Positions 10,615-21,102 of a stretch of 64,000 nucleotides of DNA are shown one piece after another. The notes under the pieces were generated by a model, which saw nothing but the letters and a program-made list of their open reading frames with translations, ran no database searches and was not told the origin of the DNA. This stretch comes from Coccinella septempunctata (lineage: Eukaryota > Arthropoda > Insecta > Coleoptera > Coccinellidae). The stretch is taken from positions 63,485,815 to 63,549,814 of the forward strand of contig NC_058189.1 of the NCBI RefSeq assembly GCF_907165205.1, read 5' to 3'. Each line of letters starts with the position of its first letter. Position 1 is the first letter of the stretch. Both the position numbers and the translations under genes were made by a program.

Positions 10615-10800
10615 CGAATAGTGGGCTTACACGAGGCTGGTGTGTCTTTTAGAGAAATAGTCAAGAGGGTGCACAGAAGTATAAGTACAATTGGGATTCT
10701 TCTCGGGTATGGAATCAAGAAGACCGTAAAAGCAAAGCTAGAAATAAAGGACGTCATAAGAACGGCACGAGATGAAAATTCGTTATACAGGGTAGCGTAG
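10615..10800 (+). pseudogene. Tc1-like transposase HTH fragment
   Basis: The frame starting at 10615 reads RIVGLHEAGVSFREIVKRV followed by HRSISTI, the first helix-turn-helix of a Tc1-type transposase (typically RIVxLHEAGxSxREIARRVGRSxSTV). A later TARDEN resembles the linker. An in-frame stop precedes it at 10612-10614, and the middle appears deleted, with the frame ending at 10800. The catalytic domain is absent. It represents a third Tc1 lineage, distinct from those at 1.8 and 12.1 kb. Confidence 0.6.
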
Positions 10801-10872
10801 TTCATCATTTTTGTGTCCTATGTCTTACTTATAAAGTCTATGACAAACAGTACATCCTGGTTTAGCGCCTTA

Positions 10873-11556
10873 TAGGGGGTGAGTCTTTGACTCGTACAAA
10901 TATTTTAACAGCGAAAGAAACATTTTCCATATATGTACCATTTTTTCCGTTTCGATTCTGATAAAAAGATATAGTTATTTTGTTTGTAGTTTTCATAATG
11001 AGCTGTGCCACCCCTAGAAAAGCAAAAGTACCTTCGGAATAACTATTTAATTCTGTGACACTACACATCTGTGTATCTTTTGAACAGAGTTCAATTCAGC
11101 CAAAGTACCCAATTTTCCGAATTTCACAGATATTTTTTATTTTTGAACATCAAATTACTCGAAAACGGCGCATTATACGACAAAATATGAAGAATAGGTA
11201 CTTTAATTATACAAAACGTTCAAATATTCATAAGATGGCGTCCAACTTAGTTTCAACAGTTGGGTTCATTGAATTTTTGGTATTTTTATGGTATGTTATG
11301 GTCATAATGAAAAAACTGGAATACGTGAGTGGTATCTTGTGTTCGAAAAAGATTCAGCGAATAAATGAAAAACTATATTCCGAAATTCATTCCATTCGAT
11401 GGAACCGTTTGTGAGACAGAATTAAAAATAAATTTTTCTATGGTTTTTCAACAGCCTGCATTTTTTCATCAGGGCCGATTCGGAAAAAATGGTAGGAGAA
11501 AAAAGTGTTTCTGTTAAACTCAAGAATCTACTGTTAAAATATTTTTACTCATCCTG
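10873..11556. repeat. MITE-1 element, copy a (full length)
   Basis: It belongs to the most abundant short family here. The left end is 'gggtgagtctttgactcgta' and the right end is the complement of the same sequence, 'tttttactcatcctg', flanked by TA. Inverted arms of ~90 bp include 'tattttaacag' and 'ccgattcgg'. The internal phrase 'gatggcgtccaacttagttt' is shared with the copies at 31.8, 43.3, 46.8 and 50.1 kb. It is non-coding; the 119-codon frame inside is a shadow of the repeat. Confidence 0.85.
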
Positions 11557-12110
11557 TATAAATAGCTTTTTCTCCGGAGTACCGTACGCTTGACCGTAAA
11601 CGCAGTCGCCCGCTGAAAAGGGCACAAAGAATATAATTTTTCCCAATTATTTCCGGCGCCGAAATCGTGCTCCGGAGTTTGGCCGGTCCCGACGAGCGTA
11701 TTTAAATTTCGACAAGATGTAAATGGATGTTTCCGAGGAACGGGAAAGGACCACTCGCGGTGCAAGATTGATGCGATGGTGGCGACGGGCCACCAGCTGC
11801 CCCCGGGGGTCGCACGGACAGTCGTCCAGGCCCAACACATCATCTCTCCCTACCTGTCAAGGGTCATACGTTGAACCCCGGCGCGGAGATGAATGGGGCA
11901 AGGTGATGATCGCGAGCCGGTGCCGGCGATAAAAATCCTCTCGCGCTTGATTTCGCCGATTCCTGAAGATGACGATCGGAACGGTCCATGCCGCACAAGA
12001 AAAATCCACTCTCGGTGAGGTCATTACATACGGAAATCCCTGTGAAGGTTAATATCCTGCTCCACATAAGCTCGAAAATTTTGAGACATTTTTTTCACCA
12101 ATGTTTTCAA
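11557..12110. other. GC-rich repeat-free island
   Basis: The sequence from about 11570 to 12060 is clearly richer in G+C and CG dinucleotides than its neighbours. Overlapping open frames exist on both strands but none has a recognisable domain. It is a candidate regulatory region or a non-coding exon. Confidence 0.4.
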
Positions 12111-12112
12111 TA

Positions 12113-13613
12113 CACTGCGCAAAAAAATTAACGCACATTCTGAAAATCTCAATTTCAATGAAAGTTAACTCTACATTGACTTTATAACTTATTTTTTATG
12201 TTCTCTCTGGAAGGTTTTGAACGAAACAAGACACATTAAATGGAAGAAAAATTCAGGATTTCACCGAATCTTATGTGAAAGAAGAGATATGAACAATTTT
12301 CAAGATACTGAAATGCTGATAAGTGATTTAATACTTGGTATTTCCACCCCTTGCGTTAATTACAGCTCGGCAACTACGGTTCATACTCAAAATGAGTGAT
12401 CTCAAAATGTTCTGATCTAATCCTTCCCAGATTTCTCCGAGTTAAGTCATCAAGAGTAGCTGGATGATTTTCTGAACTTCTCAGCCTTCTATTGAGGTTG
12501 TGCCAAACCTGCTCAATCGGATTGAGATCTGGACTTCTTGCTGGCCATTCCATTCGAGAGACTTCAACCTCTTCAAGGTACTCCTGAACGATGCGCGCAC
12601 GATGGGGTCTGGCATTATCGTCCATAAGAATGAAATTTTCACCAATGTATGGGGCAAATGGCACTACATGCTCTTCAAGAATGTTCCTTATATACTTATC
12701 AGCATTCATAGCTCCATTATCAACGACCACTAGGTCTGTGCGAGCAGTCAAAGATATTCCACCCCGTACCATTTTCGATCCTCCTCCGAAACCAGTAGTA
12801 TTCAGGAAATTGCACTGAGCATATCTTTCATGTGGACATCTGTTTACAAGGGAACGTCGATCACAATGGTAGAGGCAGAATCTAGACTCATCTGTGAAGA
12901 GAACTCTTTCCCAATCGGCCTCTTCCCAATGGATATGCTCTCTCGCAAAATCCAAACGCGCCCTTCGATGGGCTGGGGTAAGAGCTGGGCCTCTTGCCGC
13001 GACACGAGGCCTTAAATCATATTCTCTGGGGCGATTTCTTATTGTCTGAGTGCTAATTTGCGCCTCATGAGTTTGCTCAAACTGAATTTGAAGGAGGTGA
13101 GCGGTTGCAAACCGTTGTTTCAACGAAGAAACTCTCAAGTAACATTCTTGAATGGCAGTTGTTACCCGTGGTCTTTGGACATTCATACCAGTCTCCCTGA
13201 ATCGCTGCAACATTCTGGACACACTTGTATGGGAAACTCCAAACCTTTCTGCAACTCTTGTGTATGTCCCTTCTTCTCGCAAAACTACCGCTTGGGCACA
13301 TTCCTCTTGGGTCAAATTGCGTGATTCGCGTTGCATAGCGATCGAGTGTAGAAAATCAAACGAAAGAAAAACTATTGATCACTAGAATTGATCGAGAACA
13401 ACTGATTTTAGAATGGAGCCAATAGATTCAAAATCTGATAATATCATCTTTTTTTATTCCTGCTGGGAAAAAACATCTGTATTGAAGAAAACCGTTGAAA
13501 GTGGATAACATATGCATGCATAATTCTGATAAAAATAATTATCATTGAGAGCACCTTCATTTGTAGAATGAATTTAAGATTTCCATAATGTGCGTTAATT
13601 TTTTTGCGCAGTG
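12113..13613 (-). mobile_element. Structurally complete Tc1-like transposon
   Basis: Both termini are present. The first 27 bases after TA at 12111-12112 (CACTGCGCAAAAAAATTAAC and on to CGCACATT) are identical to the complement of the right end before TA at 13614-13615. The length is 1501 bp. The TA target duplication, short perfect TIRs and single transposase gene are all typical of Tc1 elements. The TIR identity and long open frame suggest a fairly recent insertion. Confidence 0.93.
12328..13336 (-). pseudogene. Tc1-family DD34E transposase with C-terminal frameshift
   Basis: The open frame runs 320 residues from the ATG at 13336 to 12374. The N-terminal HTH region contains VAERFGVSHTSVSRML (residues 28-43). 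The catalytic triad is Asp149 (FTDESRF), Asp240 (DDNARPHRA) and Glu275 (SPDLNPIEQVW), with exactly 34 residues between the last two, i.e. DD34E. The expected tail continues in another frame from about 12440 and ends INARGGNTKY-stop at 12328, so a one-base indel near residue 299 has replaced the natural C-terminus. GGSKMVRGGIS differs from the usual GGSVMVWGGIS at conserved sites, another sign of decay. A full-length family member has about 340 residues. Activity is unlikely. Confidence 0.9.
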
Positions 13614-13730
13614 TATATGAAGGAGTATGGCCTCCTCGATCAACCACAGCCTAACAAAGCCTTTGCATACCTTCGATCAGATTGGTGAAGTAGCCTTGAT
13701 CGATGTCTCCCCACAGTTGCGGTTAGGTGT
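13614..13730 (-). pseudogene. Older Tc1 transposase C-terminus, split by the younger Tc1 element
   Basis: Read on the reverse strand, the sequence gives LWGDIDQGYFTNLIEGMQRL, a TAG stop, then AVVDRGGHTPS followed by the TA used by the neighbouring element. Removing that element and one TA restores a Tyr codon and a TGA stop, i.e. the usual RGGHTxSY ending of Tc1 transposases. The younger transposon therefore inserted in the last codons of this older gene. Only about 35 C-terminal codons remain; upstream similarity is lost by 13735. Confidence 0.75.
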
Positions 13731-13734
13731 CCAC

Positions 13735-14483
13735 AAGGCAAGAATTCTTCTCTTGATGACAAACCTCTGGTCTTGAAAAAAGTCAAGAAATTAAAAAAAA
13801 TTTGTTGCTTTGGCTAACAATAGCGAAGCATTCTGAGTCTGACACCAGGTGATCTACCCTAAAGTCCCTAGGACTTCCTCAGTGTCTACGGCCATTCTTT
13901 GGAGGAGATGCTCCTCCATGTCTTCTCCACCAAGATGTGACTTCGAATACTTCACCTCGCTCATCTAACGGCAGGATTTCCATGATTTAATTAACCCAAC
14001 CAACGTCATCGCATAGTGACGACTGTCGTTGGCCAGTTTTGACCGATATCGATAAATAATAAAGCCAGTCCTATCTCCTCGTCGACAATTCGACATCAAT
14101 GAGTACAATATTAATCATTGACGTCAATTATAACATACCAGTTCACGTGACATTTGATCTCGAATCGTACGATGTATCTAAATATTTCTACATCGACACG
14201 AATTTATCGTCGTCGGGAATGAATGAATTGACATTCGAATTATTATCATTGTCGACGGTATTGATGTCTTAATTTCGAGTGTTAGATGCGAAAAATCTTG
14301 ACCGTAGTCGCCACGAGACTGGGAAACGCAATTTTTCAGATTTGGTGGAATGGTGAATGTCCAGTCGAATTCGAATTTGAAAGATGGTACTCTCTCTCCA
14401 TGCATTGTTGCTCCGGTAATGTTGTAGCAACTTGTTTCAGCAAAGTCTGGCGTCTAGATGATGTAGGAAGGGTTATACATATA
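13735..14483. other. Gene-free stretch
   Basis: No gene recognised. Short frames on both strands at 14178-14492 have no family motif. The region 14020-14300 is rich in CG and 'cgtcga'-type words and may be host non-coding DNA. Confidence 0.35.
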
Positions 14484-14640
14484 CAGGGTTAGTCTATGAC
14501 TCGTACAAATATTTTAACAGTAGATTCCTGGGGTCGAAAGAATCACTTTTTTTCTATACCATGTTTTCCGATACGGCCCTTATAGAAAGATATGGCCATT
14601 TTGAGTTTTCATAATGAGCTGTGCCAGCCCTAGAAAAACA
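14484..14640. repeat. MITE-1 element, copy b (left end only)
   Basis: It starts TA|CAGGGTTAGTCTATGACTCG and continues through 'cataatgagctgtgccagcc', then ends at the junction with the rearranged mariner copy F at about 14640. Confidence 0.8.
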
Positions 14641-14740
14641 ATAGGAAGTTTCGTGTCCAAAAATCTGCTAGAGAAGTTCTTGCTTCAGGGTAGAACAATT
14701 ACCGGAGATTACTATTCGACATTACTGACCACTCTGCTGC

Positions 14741-15405
14741 AAAATGGATCCACAAATGTTTAAATGTTGACCGAAAGCGTGTAAGGGTAGAAGCATCGTG
14801 TTCGATCTGTGAAAACGATGTAGACTTCTTTATCCGAATTGTTACTATGGATGAGATTAGGGTACATTTCTACGATCCAGAAATAAAGCAACAATCGAAG
14901 AAATGGCGACACTCTGGTTCTCCAAGACCTAAGATGTTTCGTGTCCAAAAATCTGCTGGAAAAGTTCTTGCTTCAGTTTATTGGGATTGCCATGGAGTAA
15001 TCATGATTGATTTTTTGGATAAGGGTAGAACAATAACCGAAGATTACTATTCGACATTACTGACCACTCTGCTGCAAAATGGATCCCCAAATGTTTGAAT
15101 GTTGACCAAAAGCGTGCAAGGGTAGAAGCATCGTGTTCGATCTGTGAAAACGATGTAGACTTCTAAGACCGAATTGTAACTATGGATGAGACTTGGGGGT
15201 ACATTTCTACGATCCAGAAACAAAACAACATTCGATGGAATGGCGACACTCTGGTTCTCCTAAGAAGTTTCGTGTCCAAAAATCTGCTGGAAAAGTTTTT
15301 GCTTCAGGTTTTTGGTATTGCCATGAAGTAATCATGATTGATGTTTTGGATAAGGGTAGAACAATAACCGGAGATTACTATTCGACATTACTGACCACTC
15401 TGCTG
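14741..15405 (+). repeat. 335-bp internal tandem duplication within mariner
   Basis: 'aaaatggatcc' at 14741 recurs at 15076, giving a 335-bp period. Each unit runs from the IPKCL region to 'ctgaccactctgctg'. A third, partial unit with an internal deletion lies at 14647-14740. The junction falls where 'tgctg' occurs at both ends of the duplicated segment, suggesting microhomology-mediated duplication. Confidence 0.85.
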
Positions 15406-15801
15406 AAAAAAATTGAAGACAAAAGGCGCGGAAAGCTATCCAAAGGTGTTTTGTTTTTGCAGGACAACGCCCTTGCACACAAATCTCATGTTGCCATGCA
15501 AAAACTTCGTGATTTATGGTTTCAGTTACTAGAAGACCTCCCTTATACACCAGATTTGGCTCCATTCGACAATCATCTTTTTCTTCAACTGAAAAAAAGT
15601 TTAAAAGGTCGTAAATTTTCTTCCAACGAAGAGTTAATAAAAGCTGTGGAGGTCTGGTTTGTAGAGCAAGAAGAAATTTTTTTTCTAAAAAGTCTAGAAA
15701 CGTTGCAGGTTCGCTGTAATAAATGTATCCCATTGAGAGCAGAATTTTATTTAGACCCGTTTGCACCAAACGCACTTAGTGTTAAGTGTCCCTTAAAATG
15801 A
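15193..15801 (+). pseudogene. Mariner transposase, C-terminal domain
   Basis: This frame encodes the C-terminal half of a DD34D mariner transposase. The Asp in LFLQDNALAHKSH and the Asp in PYTPDLAPFDNHLF are separated by exactly 34 residues, as in canonical mariners. The first catalytic Asp lies in VTMDETWG, just upstream of this open frame in a shifted frame (a TAA interrupts 'gacttctaagac' near 15165). The protein end is lost: after CNKCIPLRAEF the sequence passes into an inserted repeat at about 15755, so the last residues are not mariner. Confidence 0.85.
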
Positions 15802-16312
15802 ACCCTTAACTTCAATTACGTTGCACCAACTGTTAAGTGTCATTTAAATGGCCAAAGCTAGCCTTAAATTCAAGCGCTCCTGTAATGACCACTTAGATAT
15901 TTAAGGGCGGATTCTAACCTAAAATAATTCGTTGAACTCATAAACTAGCTGCAGAACTGCTGTGGTTTTTCTAATAACAATTTATTTGACAATCCATTTC
16001 ATTATCAATCATAATGCTAATTCAGCAACAAAACTTGTCACTCTTTTATAATAATATAATAGTTTACTTGACACTGACTCACAGGACAATAAAGTTAGGT
16101 TAATGAAATGACAACGATCATCGGCAACCGGCCAACCAATGAAATGGCTTTATTGGACTAGGATGAAGTTGCACCAAAATAAAAAACTGAAATATCACTA
16201 GATATAAAAACTTAAGGGACCCTTACTTAAGATTCTGTTAAGCCGCAGTCGTGCAACTGACAATAAAATTAAGCGTCCATTAACTTTAAGCTACGCTTGG
16301 TTCTAAAGTAAG
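15755..16312. repeat. Insertion in mariner copy F with repeated TTGCACCAA motifs
   Basis: The block is foreign to mariner. TTGCACCAA (or a close variant) occurs near 15760, 15823 and 16168 and in complement near 16252, with 'ttaagtgtc…ttaa' motifs following. The phrase 'ttggttctaaagtaag' is nearly duplicated at the right junction (16297 and 16313). Clear TIRs were not established. Confidence 0.6.
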
Positions 16313-16387
16313 TTGGTTCTATAGTAAGCTAAGAATTTTTCATATATTCTCGTGTGTATGTAATAGGTATGCAATTGATTAAGAAAC

Positions 16388-16404
16388 CTCTCTCTCTCTC
16401 TCTC
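16388..16404. repeat. (CT)n microsatellite
   Basis: About eight uninterrupted CT dinucleotides lie just downstream of the right mariner terminus. Confidence 0.9.
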
Positions 16405-16409
16405 ACTAT

Positions 16410-17080
16410 GTTACATTATACATAACGAAAAGAAGTTGTCCTTTGGTCGTAGAAGAATTTACTCTTTTCGGTGTCCTACGAAAAACCGATTCTGGCATAA
16501 ACCAGTGGCGTTCGTCCATCGTACCGTTACGTAGACGACAGTCGACAATCGAAATCTCGGATCGAAATAAATGGAGCCCCCTCCCAATGCCGCGCTTGTT
16601 GACACGAAAACAGCCTCTTCTTTCCGCGCCAAAGGGGGTCGTCTCACCCTCACATCCATCAACGGAGCTACCTCAGAGCTCGGTTCTGCTATCCCACGAA
16701 CGGACTCTCGCCGTCAGGTGCTTGTTAGTTAAGTAAATACACGCGGTCTTCGCCTGCCCGATGGATATCCATTAAAAATAATGATCCGAAGCTCAAAGTT
16801 CACGCTCGTACACGTCGGCATGGTAATTTGTAGACGATATATGATCGAACGTACCTCGACTTAACAATAATACGAAAGTATTGTAGTTTATGTTTCCTGG
16901 AAGGTTCATTTCGCCACCGCTGGAAACGCTTTGAGGTATACGGGCGGAAAGTATACTTGTCCACATTGATATTTCTATCGATTTCACGAAATTTAATAAG
17001 GTGTGGATGACGGGAGGGGCGTTAGTAGAAAGTTTCGTTCTTTTTTTCTTGTTGGGAGATTTTCGGTCACTTGTACAATA
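16410..17080. other. Gene-free stretch with a GC-richer part
   Basis: No recognised gene. The portion 16490-16720 is comparatively GC-rich; open frames there on opposite strands have no family motifs and are not supported. Confidence 0.35.
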
Positions 17081-18020
17081 GTTGGGAACCCAAGAGGGAA
17101 ATTAGGGATTTACGTCGGGATTTACTCGAGCATGTCAGATTAATATAAAGGGAGATTTGGACCCTCTAGAGTACCTTTACCCAAAATTAGACCTGTATAT
17201 ATAGGGTCAATCGTCTAGGACAGCCTGCAGAATAGTAAAAACAACTCGAGAGAGTCAGATTAAGATAAATGTAGTTAATTACATGTTGAAAAGTTTATAT
17301 CCTCTTAATCTGACAATTTGAGCTTGACCAATATGTGTGGGAGGGCGCCAAACTTCCAAATAAAAAACTTTACGTGTACATTCTCGAGCGCGGTACCTTC
17401 TTTTTTCATTTTGGAGCTTATGATTCAAGAATAACAGAAAGAATATAATCTGACTGTTTCAGCTGGCCGAAACAATAAAAATTGGCCATAAAAGTCACAA
17501 AAATCAGTTTTTTCTAATTATCTCCTCTCCTGGGCTTCAAATTGTTTTTGCATTCATCATAAAAGTTGTAGAGTGTATCATTTTCAACAAATTTAGTCCG
17601 AAGCATTTTTTTCTACGTTTGAACTTTTTTGAGATATATGGGTTTCTACATTGACCTTCCGCATGTATGGCTAAGCTCCTCGCCCTTATCGTCCTCTAAC
17701 TCGAAAACGGTTAAGAGTATGTAAAATTGCTTTAGACAAATGTTGTATAGAATTTCTTTATCTACAACTTTCATAATGAATACCAAACGATCAGAGGTAC
17801 AGGAAGGAAGATACGTAAAGAAATGCCTTGTTATCAACTTCAAACTGTCAGATTTAGAAAACCCCCCCTGATTGGTGTCAGAATAATGCTTCAAAACGTC
17901 TGCAACATCGAGATTAACTATCTGACACGCTCGAGTATGTACAATTAACGATTTTTTCGCATTTTCGAAATTTTCCAAATCTTCCGTACGGCCAGTCCCA
18001 CCACGCAAACTGTCAGATTA
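17081..18020 (-). repeat. Repeat family with TTAATCTGACA motifs, copy 2
   Basis: It is inverted relative to 45-965 and retains about 35 bases near 17100-17150 that copy 1 lacks. TTAATCTGACA-type words occur near 17138, 17250, 17314, 17447, 17847, 17918 and 18009 in both orientations, often followed by 'cgctcgag'. The 120-codon reverse frame inside is a by-product of the repeat. Confidence 0.75.
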
Positions 18021-18913
18021 ACATGAAAATATCATCAGAGAAAATATCATCTACCATCTAATCTTAAAAATTCACTAGGTGTCCACGACGCTAGAGCTAA
18101 TCCTGATTTAGTTTCCGCTTCGGAAAGCTCTGAAAGCTCCAGAGTGGGGCTGCTGCGTCGGTCAGCTCAGAATTAGCGTATAGTAGTGTAAAGTTGACAT
18201 CTGGAATCAATCGATAGCGTAGTTCTAATTAACATATCCTCTAAAAATCAGACACACTCGAAAAATTTTTCACTCTTCCAGATGCTCAATTCGGTAGATT
18301 TTTTCTATTCAGATTACTGTACGCTACGGTGCGCTACCTGGCGTGATTTTTCAAAACACTATTTAGTACTTAGTTCGGTGCACTCTCTCTAGGTTTTGCA
18401 GCAGTGCAAACGATTCACTATTGACCACTTCGATGCTATTCTAGAACAATTGAGTTGGTCGATCGTCCAGTTTGTGTGCTCTCTTGTCGTGTACATTGGA
18501 TATTTCTGGCGACATTCAAAACCTGCTGTGTTGGCAGGTTTGGTGGATCCGACCAACACTCCCAACAATCTCTAATCTGTAGTACTCAGTTGTTTGTTTA
18601 CGTCAAGAACTACACAAGATTTTTGGTGTTTCAATGAGAGATTTCATGAATTTATATGAAGCTCCCCATAGGTTTATACCAGTGCATTTAAGCTACTTTC
18701 TTCTGGTCCACTTTTGGGGTAGATTCACTTCTCATCTTTTCGTCACTCAATAGGCGAATCCAGTTAACCCTATGTATTGATTCATGTATATTACAACATT
18801 ACTATTTATGAATTGAGGACTAACAACTGGTATTGCTAGTTGGATTCCGCCATTGCCATTATCTTGAAGTTACAAGAAAACTAATGATTTTTCAAGGAAC
18901 CTCAACAAACTTG
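18021..18913. other. Gene-free stretch
   Basis: No gene recognised. The motif 'aaatcagacacactcgaaaa' near 18246 is a further trace of the TTAATCTGACA family. Confidence 0.35.
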
Positions 18914-18915
18914 TA

Positions 18916-19293
18916 TAGGGTGCGGCAGAGCCTATTGACGAATTTGGAAGGGTCATTGCTCCGGCTGTAGTGGGGATAGGTAGGTGTGGAAGGGGCCTTT
19001 GTGTTTCTTAGGGTCTGTTGTTTTTATTCCGCATCACTTCGCCGATCATAAGCCCGTACTTTTTCGAGGAAACAAATGTCAACGTCACAATAAATTCCCA
19101 GCGTTACGTTTTGATGTTGGAAACCTTCCTATAACCTGAATTGAGAAAATCTGCTGAAGAACACTATCTGTTTTCAATAAATGTGTACGAAAACTATATT
19201 TTCTACATCTTCGAATAAATAACACTGTTTTTCTCCAACTTTTACCATTATTTTAACCCTTAAAAACTCGTCGATGGACTCTGCCACAACCTG
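18916..19293. repeat. 378-bp TIR element (MITE)
   Basis: The left end 'tagggtgcggcagagcctat' and the complement of the right end ('tccatcgacgag…' and 'ctctgccacaacctg') match over ~32 bp. Flanking TA lies at 18914-18915 and 19294-19295. There is no coding sequence. The termini are of CAGG(G)TG type. Confidence 0.8.
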
Positions 19294-19295
19294 TA

Positions 19296-19815
19296 TTTCG
19301 AAAGATGGCAATTCAACAACAGTTCATTGTGGAGAAGCAATCAAGCTATTAGAATAACCCCAAAGCTTACCTCGCCTGCATAACTGGACTACATCATCTG
19401 AACACGGAGAGAAATATCTCTAGAATCGAAACTTCATCAGCGTTACTTCAGCTTCTCGCAATTGACCATCTAAATTGAACCGGAATGGAAATGAAGGGGT
19501 CGATAGTGATCAGCCAACTGTCACTATCGTGCCCTCGAGATTGGCCACATATAGCCACAACTCATTAGACGGGCCTCTACGGCATACGCCTTATAAATCA
19601 GCTGTGCTATCTGACCGATGTCATACGACACATACGTGTTAGAACTACATATGGAGGATGATATCTCGTGGACGACGTAGACGTGGTGTCACTTCAGAAA
19701 TTGATGCCAATGATCGGTGGCCCTCAAGGAGAAGACCTTGAAAACTCTTCTGAAATTCAATTCATCAAAATCATACAGTTATCCAGAACAATTTTCCAGA
19801 GATGATCTCTATATC
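19296..19815. other. Gene-free stretch
   Basis: No gene recognised. A short inverted repeat ('cgatagtga' / 'tcactatcg') lies near 19500-19530. Confidence 0.35.
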
Positions 19816-19817
19816 TA

Positions 19818-21100
19818 CCAGGATAAATTGAAAAATTCTTAGCCATTATAGAACCAAACAAAATTTCGATGTCAAAACATTTTATTACTCAACATATTCT
19901 TCTCTTAATTTGATACATTTATTGCAGCGAACCTGCAACGTCTCTAGACCTTCAAAAAATGTTTCTTCTTGCTCTGCAAACTAGACCTCCACAGCTTTTA
20001 CTACCTCCTGGTTGGAAGAAAATTAACGACTTTTTAAACTTTTTTTCAGTTGAGGAAAGAGATGATAATCGGATGGAGCCAAATCTGGTGAATAAGGGGA
20101 GTGTTCTAGTATTTCAAACCCTAAATCACGAATTTTTTGCATGGAAACATGAGATTTGTCTGCAGGGGCGTTGTCCTGCAAAAACAAAACACCTTTGGAT
20201 AGCTTTCTGCATCTTTTCCCTTTAGTTTTTTCCCGTAGAGTGGTCTGTAATGTCGAATAGTAATCTCCGGTTATCGTTCTACCGTTATCCAAAAAATCAA
20301 TCATGATTACTTCATGGCAATCCCAAAAAACTGAAGCAAGAACTTTTCCACCAGATTTTTGGACACGAAACTTCTTGGGTCTTCGGGAACCAGAGTGTCA
20401 CCATTCCATCAATTGTAGCTTCGTTTCTGGATCGTAGAAATGTACCCAAGTCTCATCCATAGTAACAATTCGGTTTAAGAAGTCTACATCGTTTTCAAAT
20501 CGAGCACAGATCGAAAGCGATGCTTCTACTCTGGCACGCTTTTGGTCAACATTCAAACATTTGGGGATCCATTTTGCAGCAATTTTTCTCATGTCCAAAT
20601 TGACGTGAACTATATGATGAACGCGTTCGTATGAAATAGTCAGTGCTTCAGATATCCTTTTTAGCCCAATTCGAAGGTCTGATAAAATCATGTCATGAAC
20701 TGCATCGATATTTTCGGAGAGTGACACAGAGACTGGCCTTCCCGATCGGTCATCATCTTCAATGGAAAATTTACCTCTTTTGAAGCTTGCAGTCCAATTT
20801 TTCACGGTCGCATATGAAGGACATTGATCACCAAGCATATTAAGCATATCTTCGTAAATCTGCTGACCTCTTAACCCTTTTAAATACAGGTACTTGATGA
20901 TGGCTCGATACTCCAAATTTTCGATTTTCACAATTCGGTGGACATCTTCTTTCTTTCAATTTATTGCGTAACTCTGGTTTACTTTTTTGACCTCAAACTT
21001 CACACTGTCACTTCTATTGAGTTATTGTTCGTCGCTATGGTAACGCAATATTTTTTATGCATGGAACTAGTCTAGGCTAACTAGATATAACACATCCTCG
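19818..21100 (-). mobile_element. Full-length mariner element (copy C)
   Basis: Both termini are present. The right end (complement CGAGGATGTGTTATATC) is followed by TA at 21101, and the left end 'ccaggataaattgaaaaatt' is preceded by TA at 19816. The length is 1283 bp, normal for mariner. It is the only copy here that spans the whole element without large deletions. Confidence 0.9.
19885..20945 (-). pseudogene. Mariner DD34D transposase, full length but inactivated
   Basis: The ATG is at 20943-20945 by alignment with copy B. A one-base deletion right after the start shifts the frame; after that a single frame runs to the natural TAA at 19885-19887. In-frame stops are TGA at 20398 (WRHS context, a C-to-T change in CGA), TAA after KKSLKSR (20023) and a TAG further on. 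HTH/linker blocks (LEYRAIIKYLYLKGLRGQQI, GRPVSVSL), IVTMDETWVHFYDPETK (first Asp), LFLQDNAPADKSH (second Asp) and YSPDLAPSDYHLF (third Asp) are all recognisable. The expected family length is about 345-350 residues, matching this span. Confidence 0.9.
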
Positions 21101-21102
21101 TA

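Larger units (their letters stand above)
14641..16352 (+). mobile_element. Mariner element, rearranged (copy F)
   Basis: It contains internal and C-terminal mariner sequence and a right terminus ('tcatatattctcg' at 16340-16352), but no left end. Within it an internal segment is tandemly duplicated (14741-15075 and 15076-15405), and an unrelated ~560-bp repeat is inserted at about 15755-16312. The left junction abuts a truncated MITE-1. Confidence 0.83.

Noticed and set aside
11055..11414. 119-codon forward frame
   Set aside because: Entirely inside MITE-1 copy a; the frame is not preserved in the other MITE-1 copies.
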